Assembly: GCA_028280065.1 (NCBI GenBank)
Contig: JANQMN010000073.1
Span: 1-64,000 of the forward strand
Direction of reading: 5' to 3'
Length of the DNA: 64,000 bases
From: Hahella sp.
GTDB taxonomy: Bacteria > Pseudomonadota > Gammaproteobacteria > Pseudomonadales > Oleiphilaceae
Below, in pieces: positions 33,742-43,146 of this stretch. The stretch's first letter is position 1, and each line of letters begins with the position of its first letter. Under the pieces are notes generated by a model. That model saw only the letters and a program-made list of their open reading frames with translations. It was not told the origin of the DNA and made no database searches. The translations under genes and the position numbers were made by a program.

Positions 33742-35856
33742 ATGAACAGTAAATGGCTTCCCTCTATTAAATGGCTCCCCTCTATTTTATTGGCGGTATC
33801 CACAACTAATTACGGAGAGACGAATCCAGTCATCTCTGAGAAAGACCTGGAAAACAAGGACGTAGTGGTCGTCTGGGGTACTGAAGTGCGCTCCTCTTCG
33901 GTTATCCTTGGGGACGAAACTCTTGCTATCCGGCAGGCGGACCATCTCAGCGATTTGCTCAGAACCATTCCTGGAATTGATGTTGGCGGCGCGCATTCAC
34001 TGAATCAGCGCATCACCATTCGCAGCATGGACGATAAGGATTTAAGGATTACCATCGATGGCGCCAATCAGAATACTTACATGTATCACCATATGGGGAA
34101 TCTGCAGATCCATGCGGATATTTTGCAGTCGGTCGATATTGAGATTGGCAACAACTCTGTGATCAACGGCGGGTTGGGTGGCGCCGTCCGATTTGAAACC
34201 AAAGATGCGGATCAGCTACTACAACCGGATCAGCAATACGGTGGCAGAATTCAAGCATCGTATAACGACAATTCAGCTCTTAATTACTCAGCAACGGGGT
34301 ATGGTCGATTCAGTGATAGCCTAGACTTTCTCGCCTATTACAATTTTGTCGATCGAGACAATTATGAAGTCGGTGGCGGTAAGATAGAGGATGCGGAAGG
34401 AAATGAAATCCCAGGGACCAATGGTGAAGTCAAAGGTTTAGAAGGTGAACTGGACGATCTGTTAATCAAGTTTGGTTGGGACATCGGCGATTTTCAGCGC
34501 CTGGAATTTGGCTATGAGGCTTACGGCGATGAGGGTGACTACAGTTATCGGCCCGATATGGGATTAGCCACGGATATCGCGATTGCTGACAGACTGGGCT
34601 TGCCACTGACTTACGATACTGAATTCACTCGCGATACCTTTACACTGAACTATTCACTGGAATGGGGCGATAACAGCCTGTTAAAGGCGGCAATGTTTCA
34701 AAACACCAGTGAGCTGAGCCGTGATGAGACTGCGATTCAGGCCCTCTGGCCGGATTCTCCCGCCATGGTTGAAGGTGAAGCGGTCAATACCGGAGTCAAC
34801 GTGCTGGGCTCCAGCGAATTGGATGCCGGGGTGACTCAATCGCTTACTTATGGCGCTGAAATTATCCAATACGATACCAAATATATTGCTGATGGCGTCA
34901 CGGGATCAGAAGAAGACGCACGAAGCACGGCGGTTTATATTGAAGACCGGGTAGCAATTCTTGACCAACTTGCTGTGATCCCCGGTCTTCGATATGACCA
35001 TTACAGTATTGACTCCAAGGTCGTTGACGACACCTTCTCCGAGCTGACCGGCGCGTTAGCGATTGAGTATGATGTGGCGGATAGTCTACAGCTGTCAGCG
35101 AGCACGACGCAGTTGTTTAAAGGACCTGAAATTGGTGAGGTATTCATCGGTGCGGGATTCTTTGATACAGCCAATCCCGATATCGATGCAGAAACAGGAC
35201 TTAATAGCGAATTTAGCTTGGCATTTGAAGATGCCGTTGCAGGTGCTGACCGGTTTGCCGCTGGATTTACCTATTTTATCACCCAAGTCGATGATTATAT
35301 TTACGATTATGCAGCGCCACCACCAGGAGTCGAAGCACGATCCTGGAAAGACAATGTAGGCGACATGGAAATTGACGGTTTTGAAGCTTATATCGGCTAT
35401 GATGTCGGCCAGCTAAGGACACTTCTCAGCTATTCGGTTGCCGAGAGTGAATTGGATGCGTTCGATGAATATGCCTACTTGGATGGTGCGCGTCTTGATC
35501 GTCAACAGGGTGATACGATCAGCCTCAATGTTGATTATGATATAGAGTCAATTGATCTGGCGTTACATTGGGACGTGCTCATTGTGGACGATGTAGATGC
35601 CGACCTGGACCTGGATGGCGCGACCAAGGATAACTCAAAAGACGGCTACACTGTGCACAACCTGTCGGTGCGTTGGACGCCAACGTCAATTCAGGGATTG
35701 GCGGTTACCTTCGGGGTCGACAACCTGTTTGACAAATTTTATGCATCGCAGTCCTCGCGTACCGGTGTCAGTGCTCACCCCTTGTTCGGTGATCTTTACC
35801 TCCAGGATTATGAGCCGGGGCGCAATATAAAAACCACCGTTTCTTATCAGTTTTAA
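33742..35856 (+). CDS. TonB-dependent outer-membrane receptor (siderophore or haem)
   Basis: A 704-residue receptor. After the signal peptide the plug domain runs from about residue 60 to 165 (LSDLLRTIPGIDVGG, LRITIDGANQN, VDIEIGNNSVINGGLGGAVRF), followed by a 22-strand barrel ending in the terminal aromatic KTTVSYQF. Substrate cannot be set; the PchR-like regulator and FecBCD-type transporter favour a siderophore. The signal peptide carries an exact-in-frame 18-base tandem repeat. AAGG before the ATG is the ribosome site. First gene of a five-gene operon. Confidence 0.9.
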   Translation: MNSKWLPSIKWLPSILLAVSTTNYGETNPVISEKDLENKDVVVVWGTEVRSSSVILGDETLAIRQADHLSDLLRTIPGIDVGGAHSLNQRITIRSMDDKDLRITIDGANQNTYMYHHMGNLQIHADILQSVDIEIGNNSVINGGLGGAVRFETKDADQLLQPDQQYGGRIQASYNDNSALNYSATGYGRFSDSLDFLAYYNFVDRDNYEVGGGKIEDAEGNEIPGTNGEVKGLEGELDDLLIKFGWDIGDFQRLEFGYEAYGDEGDYSYRPDMGLATDIAIADRLGLPLTYDTEFTRDTFTLNYSLEWGDNSLLKAAMFQNTSELSRDETAIQALWPDSPAMVEGEAVNTGVNVLGSSELDAGVTQSLTYGAEIIQYDTKYIADGVTGSEEDARSTAVYIEDRVAILDQLAVIPGLRYDHYSIDSKVVDDTFSELTGALAIEYDVADSLQLSASTTQLFKGPEIGEVFIGAGFFDTANPDIDAETGLNSEFSLAFEDAVAGADRFAAGFTYFITQVDDYIYDYAAPPPGVEARSWKDNVGDMEIDGFEAYIGYDVGQLRTLLSYSVAESELDAFDEYAYLDGARLDRQQGDTISLNVDYDIESIDLALHWDVLIVDDVDADLDLDGATKDNSKDGYTVHNLSVRWTPTSIQGLAVTFGVDNLFDKFYASQSSRTGVSAHPLFGDLYLQDYEPGRNIKTTVSYQF
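33751..33786 (+). repeat. 18-bp tandem repeat in receptor signal peptide
   Basis: AAATGGCTTCCCTCTATT (33751-33768) is followed by AAATGGCTCCCCTCTATT (33769-33786), one base different. It encodes KWLPSI twice and lengthens the positively charged N-region of the signal peptide. Confidence 0.9.
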
Positions 35857-35874
35857 CTCTTTGGTACTTTTTGG

Positions 35875-37086
35875 ATGAAAAACAAAATCTTGGGAAGATT
35901 GCAAAAGTTTTTGGCTGTAACAGGGATCTTTCTGGCCTGCTATGTTGGTGCTGATGGGCGTGATACTGCAGATAGCCAAAAAGAAGCCATGAAAGGCAGC
36001 GAAAATACTCGCAAGATAGTCGATGTATTAGGCCGAGAGGTGTTGTTACCGCAGCGGGTCAGTGGCGTTATTCTGGGAGAAAGCCGGTTTATTCCGGCTG
36101 TTTCCATTGTCAATGGCGATAATCCCGCCCGAAACATCAAAGCGATGGTGGACGATCTGAAGAGGTATGACCCCGGTACCTGGAACGCTTATATAACCCG
36201 GTATCCGGCGCTCGGGAATATTCCCACAATTGGCGCCTCAAGTGCAGAAACCTTTAGCACGGAAAAGGCCATCAGTTTAGGTGCGAATGTCGCTATCTTT
36301 GGAATCCGTGGACATGGACCCGGTGCGAAGGATCGGGAAATTATTGCGCTCCTCGAAGCAGCGGGAGTCAGTATCGTGTTTATCGACTTTCGCCATGCGC
36401 CCCTCAAGAATACGCTGCTATCCGTTGACCTGCTCGGTAAGATTTTTGGCAGAGAAAAGGATGCAGAAAGCTTCGTCTCGTTTTACCAAAAGGAGATGGC
36501 GAAGGTCAAAACTGGGCTGGAACAAACTGAAAAGGCTGTGCCACCGAAAGTCTTTATTCACAGTCGGGTAGGGCTGCGAGAAGAATGCTGTGAAAGCATG
36601 GCGGACACTATGATCGGCCAATTGGTGGCGGCCGCTGGTGGTATCAATGTCGCGACTAGCATACTGCCGGGTGTGACTGGTGTCATTAGCCCTGAACTAT
36701 TACTGATGCAGCCGCCGGATATCTACCTGGCAACGGCCATTGGCTCTGCGCATTCGGCAGAAGAAAGCACCATGATATCACTGGGTGTAGAGGTTACACC
36801 TAGTCTGACCGAAACAACCTTTACCAGTGCCTTACAGCAGTATCGTCTTACCTCGCTTAAAGCGGTAAAGGATGGACGCGCCTATGCCTTATGGCACCAC
36901 TTTTATAACTCTCCTGCGAACGTGATTGCGATACAGCGGCTTGCCAAGTGGTTTTATCCGGGTGTGTTCAAAGACCTCAATCCGGATCACACACTGCAGC
37001 AGTTCTACCAGCAGTTTCAAAGGGTTCCGCTGGAAGGGGTGTATTGGTACCAACTAGGTTCCGTTGCATCGGAAAATAGAACCTGA
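35875..37086 (+). CDS. ABC transporter periplasmic binding protein (FecB/TroA-like)
   Basis: A 403-residue substrate-binding protein of the class III metal-chelate type. The signal peptide ends near FLAC (possible lipidation, though the lipobox is weak). The start of lobe 1 is KIVDVLGREVLLPQRVSGVIL, and VFIHSRVG with LVAAAGGINVA are typical lobe 2 blocks. It should deliver the ferric chelate to the permease encoded next; the two genes abut exactly (TGA then ATG). Confidence 0.85.
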   Translation: MKNKILGRLQKFLAVTGIFLACYVGADGRDTADSQKEAMKGSENTRKIVDVLGREVLLPQRVSGVILGESRFIPAVSIVNGDNPARNIKAMVDDLKRYDPGTWNAYITRYPALGNIPTIGASSAETFSTEKAISLGANVAIFGIRGHGPGAKDREIIALLEAAGVSIVFIDFRHAPLKNTLLSVDLLGKIFGREKDAESFVSFYQKEMAKVKTGLEQTEKAVPPKVFIHSRVGLREECCESMADTMIGQLVAAAGGINVATSILPGVTGVISPELLLMQPPDIYLATAIGSAHSAEESTMISLGVEVTPSLTETTFTSALQQYRLTSLKAVKDGRAYALWHHFYNSPANVIAIQRLAKWFYPGVFKDLNPDHTLQQFYQQFQRVPLEGVYWYQLGSVASENRT

Positions 37087-38160
37087 ATGTTGAATCCACC
37101 CGCGAAACAAATTGCAGGCACTTCAACCCTAACGAATAGACACCAGCAGGTTGTCGCCAGGCGAGTGCTTTGCGTTACCAGCTTGGTTGTTGCCATGTTG
37201 TTCATTTTTCTGCTGGATTTAGCCACCGGTGCATCCAATATCAGTTTTTCGCAGGTGCTCTCGGGTCTGCTGAATTCCTCCGAGTTAACTACACCGGAAG
37301 CCGTTATTATTTGGGAGCTGCGATTACCTTATTCAGTTACCGCTTTGTTGGTAGGTTTAGCGCTGGGACTTGCAGGCGCTGAAATGCAGACTGCATTAAA
37401 TAACCCGTTAGCAAGCCCGTTTACCCTGGGTTTGTCCAGTGCCGCAACACTCGGAGCTTCGTTAGCGCTGGCATTTAACTGGAACGATATCGCGCTGACC
37501 ACCCATTTGATTGTGCCGCTATTTGCCTTTGCATTTGCCGCTGGTGCGACCGCTTTGATCTTATTTTTGGCAAGAGTATTTGATGCCCGTACCGGGACCA
37601 TTATTCTGTTTGGTATTTCCCTAACCTTTGGATTCAATGCCATGGTGGCACTGGTGCAATATCTGAGTGACGCAGACACTGTTCAGCAAATTGTGTTTTG
37701 GGGAATGGGTAGTTTGGCTCGAACTTCCTGGGAAAAAATTGCCATTATATTTATGGTACTGGTGATTTGCGTACCTGCATCAATTATACAGGTATGGCGG
37801 CAAACCATGTTGCGCTGTGGCGAGGAACACGCTAAAGCTGCCGGTGTCGATGTCGATCGCTTGCGTCGGACTCTAATGCTTAGGGTCAGTCTATTATCGG
37901 CAATTGCTATCTGTTTTGTCGGTGAAATTGGCTTTATCGGCTTGGTTGGACCGCATATCGGCCGTCTCCTGGTAGGTGAGGATCATCGTTTTTACTTGCC
38001 CGCCAGTGCATTGAGCGGAGCAGTGCTGATGCTATTGGCATCATTGGCCAGCAAAACCCTGGTGGCTGGAGCAATCTTACCGGTCGGAATGGTGACAGCG
38101 CTGGTTGGTGTGCCCTTGTTTGTCTTGTTGATTTTCACCTACGCCAGGAGACAGCCCTGA
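37087..38160 (+). CDS. FecCD-family ABC permease
   Basis: A 357-residue inner-membrane protein with about ten helices. LRLPYSVTALLVGLALGLAGA and NPLASPFTLGLSSAATLGAS are the conserved FecCD N-terminal blocks, and GEIGFIGLVGPHIGRLLVG is the C-terminal coupling region. It probably forms a homodimer for ferric-siderophore import. It overlaps the ATPase gene by one base (TGATG). Confidence 0.92.
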   Translation: MLNPPAKQIAGTSTLTNRHQQVVARRVLCVTSLVVAMLFIFLLDLATGASNISFSQVLSGLLNSSELTTPEAVIIWELRLPYSVTALLVGLALGLAGAEMQTALNNPLASPFTLGLSSAATLGASLALAFNWNDIALTTHLIVPLFAFAFAAGATALILFLARVFDARTGTIILFGISLTFGFNAMVALVQYLSDADTVQQIVFWGMGSLARTSWEKIAIIFMVLVICVPASIIQVWRQTMLRCGEEHAKAAGVDVDRLRRTLMLRVSLLSAIAICFVGEIGFIGLVGPHIGRLLVGEDHRFYLPASALSGAVLMLLASLASKTLVAGAILPVGMVTALVGVPLFVLLIFTYARRQP

Positions 38161-38978
38161 TGTTTTTCGTGAAAAACATCAGGATTGGGTTTCGGCGGCA
38201 TCCTTTGTTTGAAAATTTGTCCTTTGCAGAATTAAAGCCTGGCACAATGGCGACCATCATCGGTCCGAATGGTGCAGGTAAGTCGACACTATTAAGGACT
38301 ATTGCTGGTTTACATCCAATGTTATCCGCTGCAGGATCAGCCAACAAATCCGGCAAAGCGCACCCTGAGCAGCCTCCCATAATCACCCTGGGAGAAATTG
38401 CGATTGAAAATCTGTCGCTTCAGCAGCGGGTCAAGCATATTGGATTTGTTCCCCAGGTGTTGCCTCAAGCGTCCAGCCTATCGCCTTATGAAGTGATCTT
38501 TAGTTCTATCAAGTCCGTCCAGCCTGACCTTAACAGGGAGGAAGCTGATCAACGTATCGAGCCTGTGTTCCGCAAGCTTGAAATGGATTCCCTGGCCTTC
38601 GAGCCGATGCACACCTTATCGGGAGGGCAACGGCAGATTGTCTCAGTTGCCCAGATTCTGGTACGAAGACCGCAGTTGCTTCTTTTAGACGAACCCACCA
38701 GCGCACTGGATCTGCGTTGGCAGTTAAAGGTGTTTGAGGCACTGCAGGATCAGGTCAAGAGTACAGGAGCGGTATGCCTGATGGTGATGCATGATCTCAA
38801 TTTAGCGTTACGGGTCAGTGATTATCTGATTGCCTTAAGCGCCGGACATCTATTGGCTGAAGGAGCGCCGGTGGAGGTCATAACGCCAGCAATTATTCGT
38901 CAAATCTACGGTGTCATAGGCCGCATTGAAACCTGTTCCCAAGGACGACCATGGGTCATCGCCGATGAAACTGTTTAG
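38160..38978 (+). CDS. ABC transporter ATP-binding protein (FepC/FecE-like)
   Basis: A 272-residue ATPase. Walker A is GPNGAGKST, signature LSGGQRQIV, Walker B LLLLDEPTSALD and the switch His is in MVMHDLNLAL. A Pro/Ser-rich insert (about residues 60-80) after the Walker A helix is longer than usual. It powers the FecCD-like permease. Confidence 0.92.
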   Translation: MFFVKNIRIGFRRHPLFENLSFAELKPGTMATIIGPNGAGKSTLLRTIAGLHPMLSAAGSANKSGKAHPEQPPIITLGEIAIENLSLQQRVKHIGFVPQVLPQASSLSPYEVIFSSIKSVQPDLNREEADQRIEPVFRKLEMDSLAFEPMHTLSGGQRQIVSVAQILVRRPQLLLLDEPTSALDLRWQLKVFEALQDQVKSTGAVCLMVMHDLNLALRVSDYLIALSAGHLLAEGAPVEVITPAIIRQIYGVIGRIETCSQGRPWVIADETV

Positions 38979-39051
38979 CTGAAAATCTGCCCTGATAAGC
39001 TAAGTATACCCTTTTTCCTACTTTTCCCTGATCAACTTCTAAGAAAAAACA

Positions 39052-39381
39052 ATGAATGAATTACCTCCGAATACCAATACATTGCAATACCAAGCCAGCC
39101 TGGACATAACCACGCCCAATGCTTCCGTCTATCTTCAACGGCTTTGTCGTCACTTCTCGAGAAAGGTAAACGCAGAATGGGATGAAACCCAAGGAAGGGT
39201 CGACTTCCCCGTGGGCAGGTGTTTAATGCAGGCAGACGAGAGTAGGTTAAGTTTTGTTTGTTCCTCAGCCGACCAGGATCAGCTTAATATTCATAAAGGT
39301 ATTATTGAGGGCCATATTGCACTGATTACCAAAAGGGAGCCGGTTGAAGTTAAATGGAAGGAACTAGGGAGGTTCTTATGA
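39052..39381 (+). CDS. DUF2218 protein
   Basis: A 109-residue soluble protein of the DUF2218 family. RLCRHFSRKV near the middle of the N-terminal half and IHKGIIEGHI near the end are typical. Members commonly follow ferric-siderophore transport genes and may help release iron in the cytoplasm, but no activity is established here. Its stop overlaps the first ATG of a broken gene (ATGA). Confidence 0.75.
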   Translation: MNELPPNTNTLQYQASLDITTPNASVYLQRLCRHFSRKVNAEWDETQGRVDFPVGRCLMQADESRLSFVCSSADQDQLNIHKGIIEGHIALITKREPVEVKWKELGRFL

Positions 39382-39524
39382 TTGAAAATGAGATAGAGGC
39401 GTCGATAGAAGCTCTCGAAACCAGAGAGTAGGTGAACGGTATAATTGCTGTAGAGAGCGGCAGCCGTGCCTGGGGAATTCCTTCAAAGGATAGTTATGAT
39501 GTGCGTATTATCTATCAGCACCAA
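39378..39524 (+). pseudogene. RlaP/YcgL-like nucleotidyltransferase remnant
   Basis: ATG at 39378 opens MIENEIEASIEALETRE and meets TAG at 39429. The same frame continues with VESGSRAWGIPSKDSYDVRIIY, the start of the RlaP nucleotidyltransferase family. The family reads DSDYDVR here, so one Asp codon of the metal-binding pair is lost. Similarity ends soon after, and the remaining 80 percent of the gene is absent. Confidence 0.75.
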
Positions 39525-39637
39525 CCTAACCTAACTTATCGAGCTTATCCAGTAAGGCTAAACCCTTTTCAATGCCGAATGGCTCAAGCGGGCGCTAAGA
39601 ATTCGGCAACGGCAGAAATAGTGAACTGTCAGCATTT

Positions 39638-40063
39638 TTAGCGAATACCAAATAAATTGCTCATCGAATAGCGAATACTCTTTTCCAGAAGTACTCCGAT
39701 CGCAATATGTCCAGCGCGGGCGGCGATACCCTTACTGATTTGGTTGGTGACTTGGGATGAATCCGCCTTAGCTGAAGCTGCATAGATCGGCTGCTGTGGT
39801 CGTAAAAAGTCGGGTTGTTTGTCATGATCGCTACAAACTTGTTCACCGAGCTTGGCTGATAAAGAGCTGAGAATAGGCGACTCAGTTGTCATTGTGGTGT
39901 CGTATTTGATGGTAATACTGCCATTGGCGGTATTTGGTGAAGCCTGTTCGACACCCTCAATTTCCAATAGGTGTGCACACAGCAGATTGGCTTTACGTGA
40001 AGATTTCAGTGATTTGGTTTTTACCCGAATTCTGCCATCAGCACAGTGAATATAAGGTTTCAT
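39638..40063 (-). CDS. HMA2-like metal-island protein without CxxC
   Basis: A 141-residue protein. The N-terminal 70 residues (HCADGRIRVKTKSL, EIEGVEQASPNTANGSITIKYD) have the ferredoxin-like fold pattern of heavy-metal-associated domains but lack the CxxC metal site. A Gly/Ala-containing helix near the C-terminus (GIAARAGHIAIGVLLEKSI) could reach the membrane. ATG at 40063 has a perfect GGAGG site. It belongs with the P-type ATPase cluster by its domain type. Role unknown, perhaps a docking module. Confidence 0.65.
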   Translation of the reverse strand: MKPYIHCADGRIRVKTKSLKSSRKANLLCAHLLEIEGVEQASPNTANGSITIKYDTTMTTESPILSSLSAKLGEQVCSDHDKQPDFLRPQQPIYAASAKADSSQVTNQISKGIAARAGHIAIGVLLEKSIRYSMSNLFGIR

Positions 40064-40252
40064 GGCCACCTCCGTAACGAGCAACTATGTCTGTAAGGTT
40101 TCAGAAGAGATGCTTAGCTTTCGTATCCTGGTTGATATAGTAGTAATAATATTTACGATTTACAATTAGGAATCTATCGCAATAAAATCCACCACAATGA
40201 CTATTGATGGTCAGAGACTTGCCAACTAAATTCAAAATTTACAGGTTGTTAG

Positions 40253-40663
40253 ATGATAGCAAGCGCCGTGCCAGGCCGTATTCGTGTCAGAAATCCACTG
40301 TTTAAATCGAGGCAGTTTCTAACTGAGACTCAAGAACAAGTCGAGCAAATTGAAGGGGTCGAAAGTGTCCGGTCCAACCTTAAGTCGGGCAGCATTATTG
40401 TTCTCTATGACGCTGACGCAGTCGATGAAATGCATATGGAGCAGCAGGTTGAAGAGATTTGCTTCAGGCGTCCGAGAAGAGTCAGTAAAAAGCCTTCTGT
40501 AACAGTTGCAAGAGTTAGCAAAATTGGAATGTTGTCTACCTTAATCCCATCGTTGGCATTAGCCGCGGCGGGCAAGAAAAAGCTGCATATCTACACCGGG
40601 ATAGCCTTTCTAGCCTTTGCTGGCTTGCATACCACCCGGTACTCCAAAACTCTTCTCAAGTAG
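40253..40663 (+). CDS. HMA2-like protein with C-terminal membrane helix
   Basis: A 136-residue protein. Residues 1-75 are a CxxC-less HMA-like domain (AVPGRIRVRNPLF, QIEGVESVRSNLKSGSIIVLYD). Residues 95-125 hold one or two hydrophobic segments (STLIPSLALAAAG, IYTGIAFLAFAGL), as in proteins that pair with P-type ATPases in this kind of cluster. It diverges from the 39638 gene. Confidence 0.65.
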   Translation: MIASAVPGRIRVRNPLFKSRQFLTETQEQVEQIEGVESVRSNLKSGSIIVLYDADAVDEMHMEQQVEEICFRRPRRVSKKPSVTVARVSKIGMLSTLIPSLALAAAGKKKLHIYTGIAFLAFAGLHTTRYSKTLLK

Positions 40664-40680
40664 GAGCGTATTCTGGGAGT

Positions 40681-40706
40681 TTTTGGGGGTCGGAATCCCC
40701 AAAAAA
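40681..40706. terminator. Hairpin between convergent HMA2 and YtxH-like genes
   Basis: TTTTGGGG (40681-40688) pairs with CCCCAAAA (40697-40704), flanked by T and A runs so that it can act on both strands. It lies exactly between the ends of the two genes. Confidence 0.7.
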
Positions 40707-40716
40707 GCTTATCAGT

Positions 40717-41016
40717 TTATTCAGCGGACTCGGATTCAACCTTTTTCACAGGCTCAGCCGTTTTTGCTTTAGTCTTGGCAGAAGTGACTTTGGTTGAACG
40801 CTTCGCTTTTGCTGTGCGTTTGACCGGCGGTTTACCGGATGGCTTTTTTGAAAACTCCGCTTTCGCCTTTTGCAAACCGGATTTTATTTTGTCACCCGTG
40901 GCGGTGGCTCCTTCTTGTAGACTTTTTCTGGTTTTTTCGTCTTTGGCTACCCAGGTAGTCAATGCACCCAAGGCTATACCTGCGACGAAAGGAACAAAGT
41001 GAAGACCCATTTTCAA
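40717..41016 (-). CDS. YtxH-like small membrane protein with Lys-rich tail
   Basis: A 99-residue protein. One Gly/Ala-rich membrane helix (VPFVAGIALGALTTWVA) precedes a YtxH-type amphipathic segment and a tail very rich in Lys, Ala and Thr (KRTAKAKRSTKV). The tail resembles histone-H1-like basic tails and may bind acidic surfaces or nucleic acid. It follows the P-type ATPase in the same direction but a hairpin separates them. Confidence 0.6.
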   Translation of the reverse strand: MKMGLHFVPFVAGIALGALTTWVAKDEKTRKSLQEGATATGDKIKSGLQKAKAEFSKKPSGKPPVKRTAKAKRSTKVTSAKTKAKTAEPVKKVESESAE

Positions 41017-41049
41017 CTCCTAGGTGGCAGTGTACCACTGGTTATTATC

Positions 41050-41069
41050 CCAAAAACCGGGGTTTTTGG
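41050..41069 (-). terminator. Hairpin after the P-type ATPase gene
   Basis: CCAAAAACC (41050-41058) and GGTTTTTGG (41061-41069) form a perfect 9-bp stem directly after the ATPase stop codon. There is no long T-run outside the stem, so termination may be partial. Confidence 0.45.
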
Positions 41070-41070
41070 A

Positions 41071-43146
41071 TTATGCTCCTCTCAGCGCTCTGACCAGCAC
41101 GCCAACGGTCGTTCCGTTATGCAGTAAACTGGTTACCACAGGCGATAGTTTGCCTGCCGCTGCGCCTAATAATACAAAAGTATTTACCCCAACGGCTAAC
41201 CGGTAGTTGCTGCGGATCAGATTTAGAGTGTTTTGCGAAATTTCAAAGGCTTCCGTCAGCAATTCGAGTTGATCTTCGAGCAAGATTATACTGGCGGTTG
41301 CGCGAGCAAGTTCAGCGCCGTGGGGCATGGCAATACCAATGTCAGCAGTCATTAATGCCGGTCCATCATTGACGCCATCACCGACAAATGCCACTTTGCG
41401 CCCCTGATTTTGCAATTCTTGGATGACTTCAGCTTTTTCTTCCGGAACCTTTTCGGCAAACACCTGATCAATGCCCAGTTCCTTCGCCATGGCTTTTGCT
41501 TTTGGCAGGCGGTCTCCTGTCAACATGGCGACGTGCTTGACACCCAGCCGATGCAGATGCTCGACAACTTTGCTTGCCTCTTCACGTACCCTAGTTTGCA
41601 AGGCAATAATACCGACAGGTTCATGTGATAGACCGACAAAGAGCAGCGTTTTTCCTTCACTCTCAAATCGGTCAATTAATTCTTCACTATCGTCGAAAGT
41701 AATATTTTCGTGCTCTTCTAAGTAGTGGCGACTACCGATTGTTAAAACATCTCCATTGACCGGGCAGTTCATACCGTGGGCCACGATGTACTCAACTTCG
41801 CCATGGTCGATATGGTTTAGCTTTTCTTCTTTAGCTTTTCGAACGATTGCTTCAGCGATCGGATGGCTGGCGTGTTCTTCAATAGAGGCGGTCACGGCGA
41901 GTAGGTGCTCACGGTCCCAGTGATGTGGATCTAAAACCACCACATCGGTCACTTGTAAATGGCTATGGGTTAAGGTGCCGGTCTTATCGAAAACCACGGT
42001 ATCGATCTCGGCCAGCTTTTCCATGGCAACCGCGCCTTTCAGGAGAATTGCCGATTGTGCCGCTTGATACATGCCCGACTTGAATGCCACGGGTGTTCCG
42101 AGTTTTAACGCACAGGAATAATCCACCAGGAAAATGGATTCCAGGCGCCGGGTTTGACCGGTCATCAGATAGATCAGACCTCCCGTACCCAGTGTCAGGT
42201 AAACCCGTTGATCTGCTTGTTTATCTGCCAATCGCTGGGCTTGTGATCTCTGACCCAGAGAGTCCTGCATAAACTTGGCAATCCGGGAGGTAGTAGTTTC
42301 TTCGCCCACGTGGCGTGCTTCGATACGAAGTTTTCCTTCTTCAATCACCGTCCCGGCAATAGCCTGATCCATAATTTCCTTACGAACCGGCAAATCCTCA
42401 CCAGTCACGGAAGCCTGGTTTACCAAGGCATTGCCGTCCAGGATCAAGCCGTCCACAGGAATTTTCTCTCCTGGACCGACAACCACCTGTTCGCCATGGA
42501 CAACCTGTTCACCGGGTATTTGGACGAGCACACCTTCCCGTTCCACCCAGGCTTTGCCGATATCCGGTTGCAACAGATTTCTCAACAGGCTGTCTGACTG
42601 TTGTTCAGTGAGTCTTTCCAGGTAGCCGCCCAACTGCATTAGAAACGTCGTGATATTGGCTGTCAGATAATTTTCTTTATGCGCAGTCAAACCTACAGCG
42701 ATGGCGTCCAATACTTCTATTTTGACTCCTCTCGAAACAAAGGTCTGAATACCGGTCACTATGGTTGGCAATATATTGGTCCAGGTAAGAAGCTTGCGGA
42801 TTGCCGGAGAAACGAAAGGCGATATGGAAATGATGCCAACCGTCTTCAACATCGGAAAAAGTTCGGGTAATTCAGGGAGTTCGGATTTTCCGTCAGGTAC
42901 ATCTTCGCGTCGAAGGCGATGCATGAAGATTGCGATTTTCTTTCGGTGTTCCGGCTCGCCGGAGTAATGAAAGATCACCGACGACGCCAGTCGATTAATT
43001 CTAACTGTATCCACCCCCGGCAAGCGTTCCAGCCGGGCCAGGAGCCAGGCAAAGTCAATTTCCTGGTCAAGCAAAAAAGGCTGTTTGAATCTTAAACGCT
43101 CAGGTGTTTCATGTACTAACCAGGATTTTGTGGTTAATGCTGTCAT
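41071..43146 (-). CDS. P1B-type metal-translocating ATPase with DYSCALK membrane motif
   Basis: A 691-residue P-type ATPase. Residues 1-80 are a CxxC-less HMA2-like domain. The catalytic elements are VTGE (247-250), phosphorylation site FDKTGT (D387), the HP-containing ASHPIAEA, TGDR and GDGVNDGPAL. In the ion-binding helix the usual CPC is replaced by DYSCALKLGTP (342-352). About six to seven helices are present, fewer than in Cu ATPases. The metal cannot be read off; neighbouring iron genes make Fe, Mn or Zn export possible. It is the fourth gene of an overlapping operon. Confidence 0.88.
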   Translation of the reverse strand: MTALTTKSWLVHETPERLRFKQPFLLDQEIDFAWLLARLERLPGVDTVRINRLASSVIFHYSGEPEHRKKIAIFMHRLRREDVPDGKSELPELPELFPMLKTVGIISISPFVSPAIRKLLTWTNILPTIVTGIQTFVSRGVKIEVLDAIAVGLTAHKENYLTANITTFLMQLGGYLERLTEQQSDSLLRNLLQPDIGKAWVEREGVLVQIPGEQVVHGEQVVVGPGEKIPVDGLILDGNALVNQASVTGEDLPVRKEIMDQAIAGTVIEEGKLRIEARHVGEETTTSRIAKFMQDSLGQRSQAQRLADKQADQRVYLTLGTGGLIYLMTGQTRRLESIFLVDYSCALKLGTPVAFKSGMYQAAQSAILLKGAVAMEKLAEIDTVVFDKTGTLTHSHLQVTDVVVLDPHHWDREHLLAVTASIEEHASHPIAEAIVRKAKEEKLNHIDHGEVEYIVAHGMNCPVNGDVLTIGSRHYLEEHENITFDDSEELIDRFESEGKTLLFVGLSHEPVGIIALQTRVREEASKVVEHLHRLGVKHVAMLTGDRLPKAKAMAKELGIDQVFAEKVPEEKAEVIQELQNQGRKVAFVGDGVNDGPALMTADIGIAMPHGAELARATASIILLEDQLELLTEAFEISQNTLNLIRSNYRLAVGVNTFVLLGAAAGKLSPVVTSLLHNGTTVGVLVRALRGA

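Noticed and set aside
41017-41070. YtxH-like gene as certain member of the ATPase operon
   Set aside because: A perfect stem lies between them, so co-transcription cannot be claimed from sequence.
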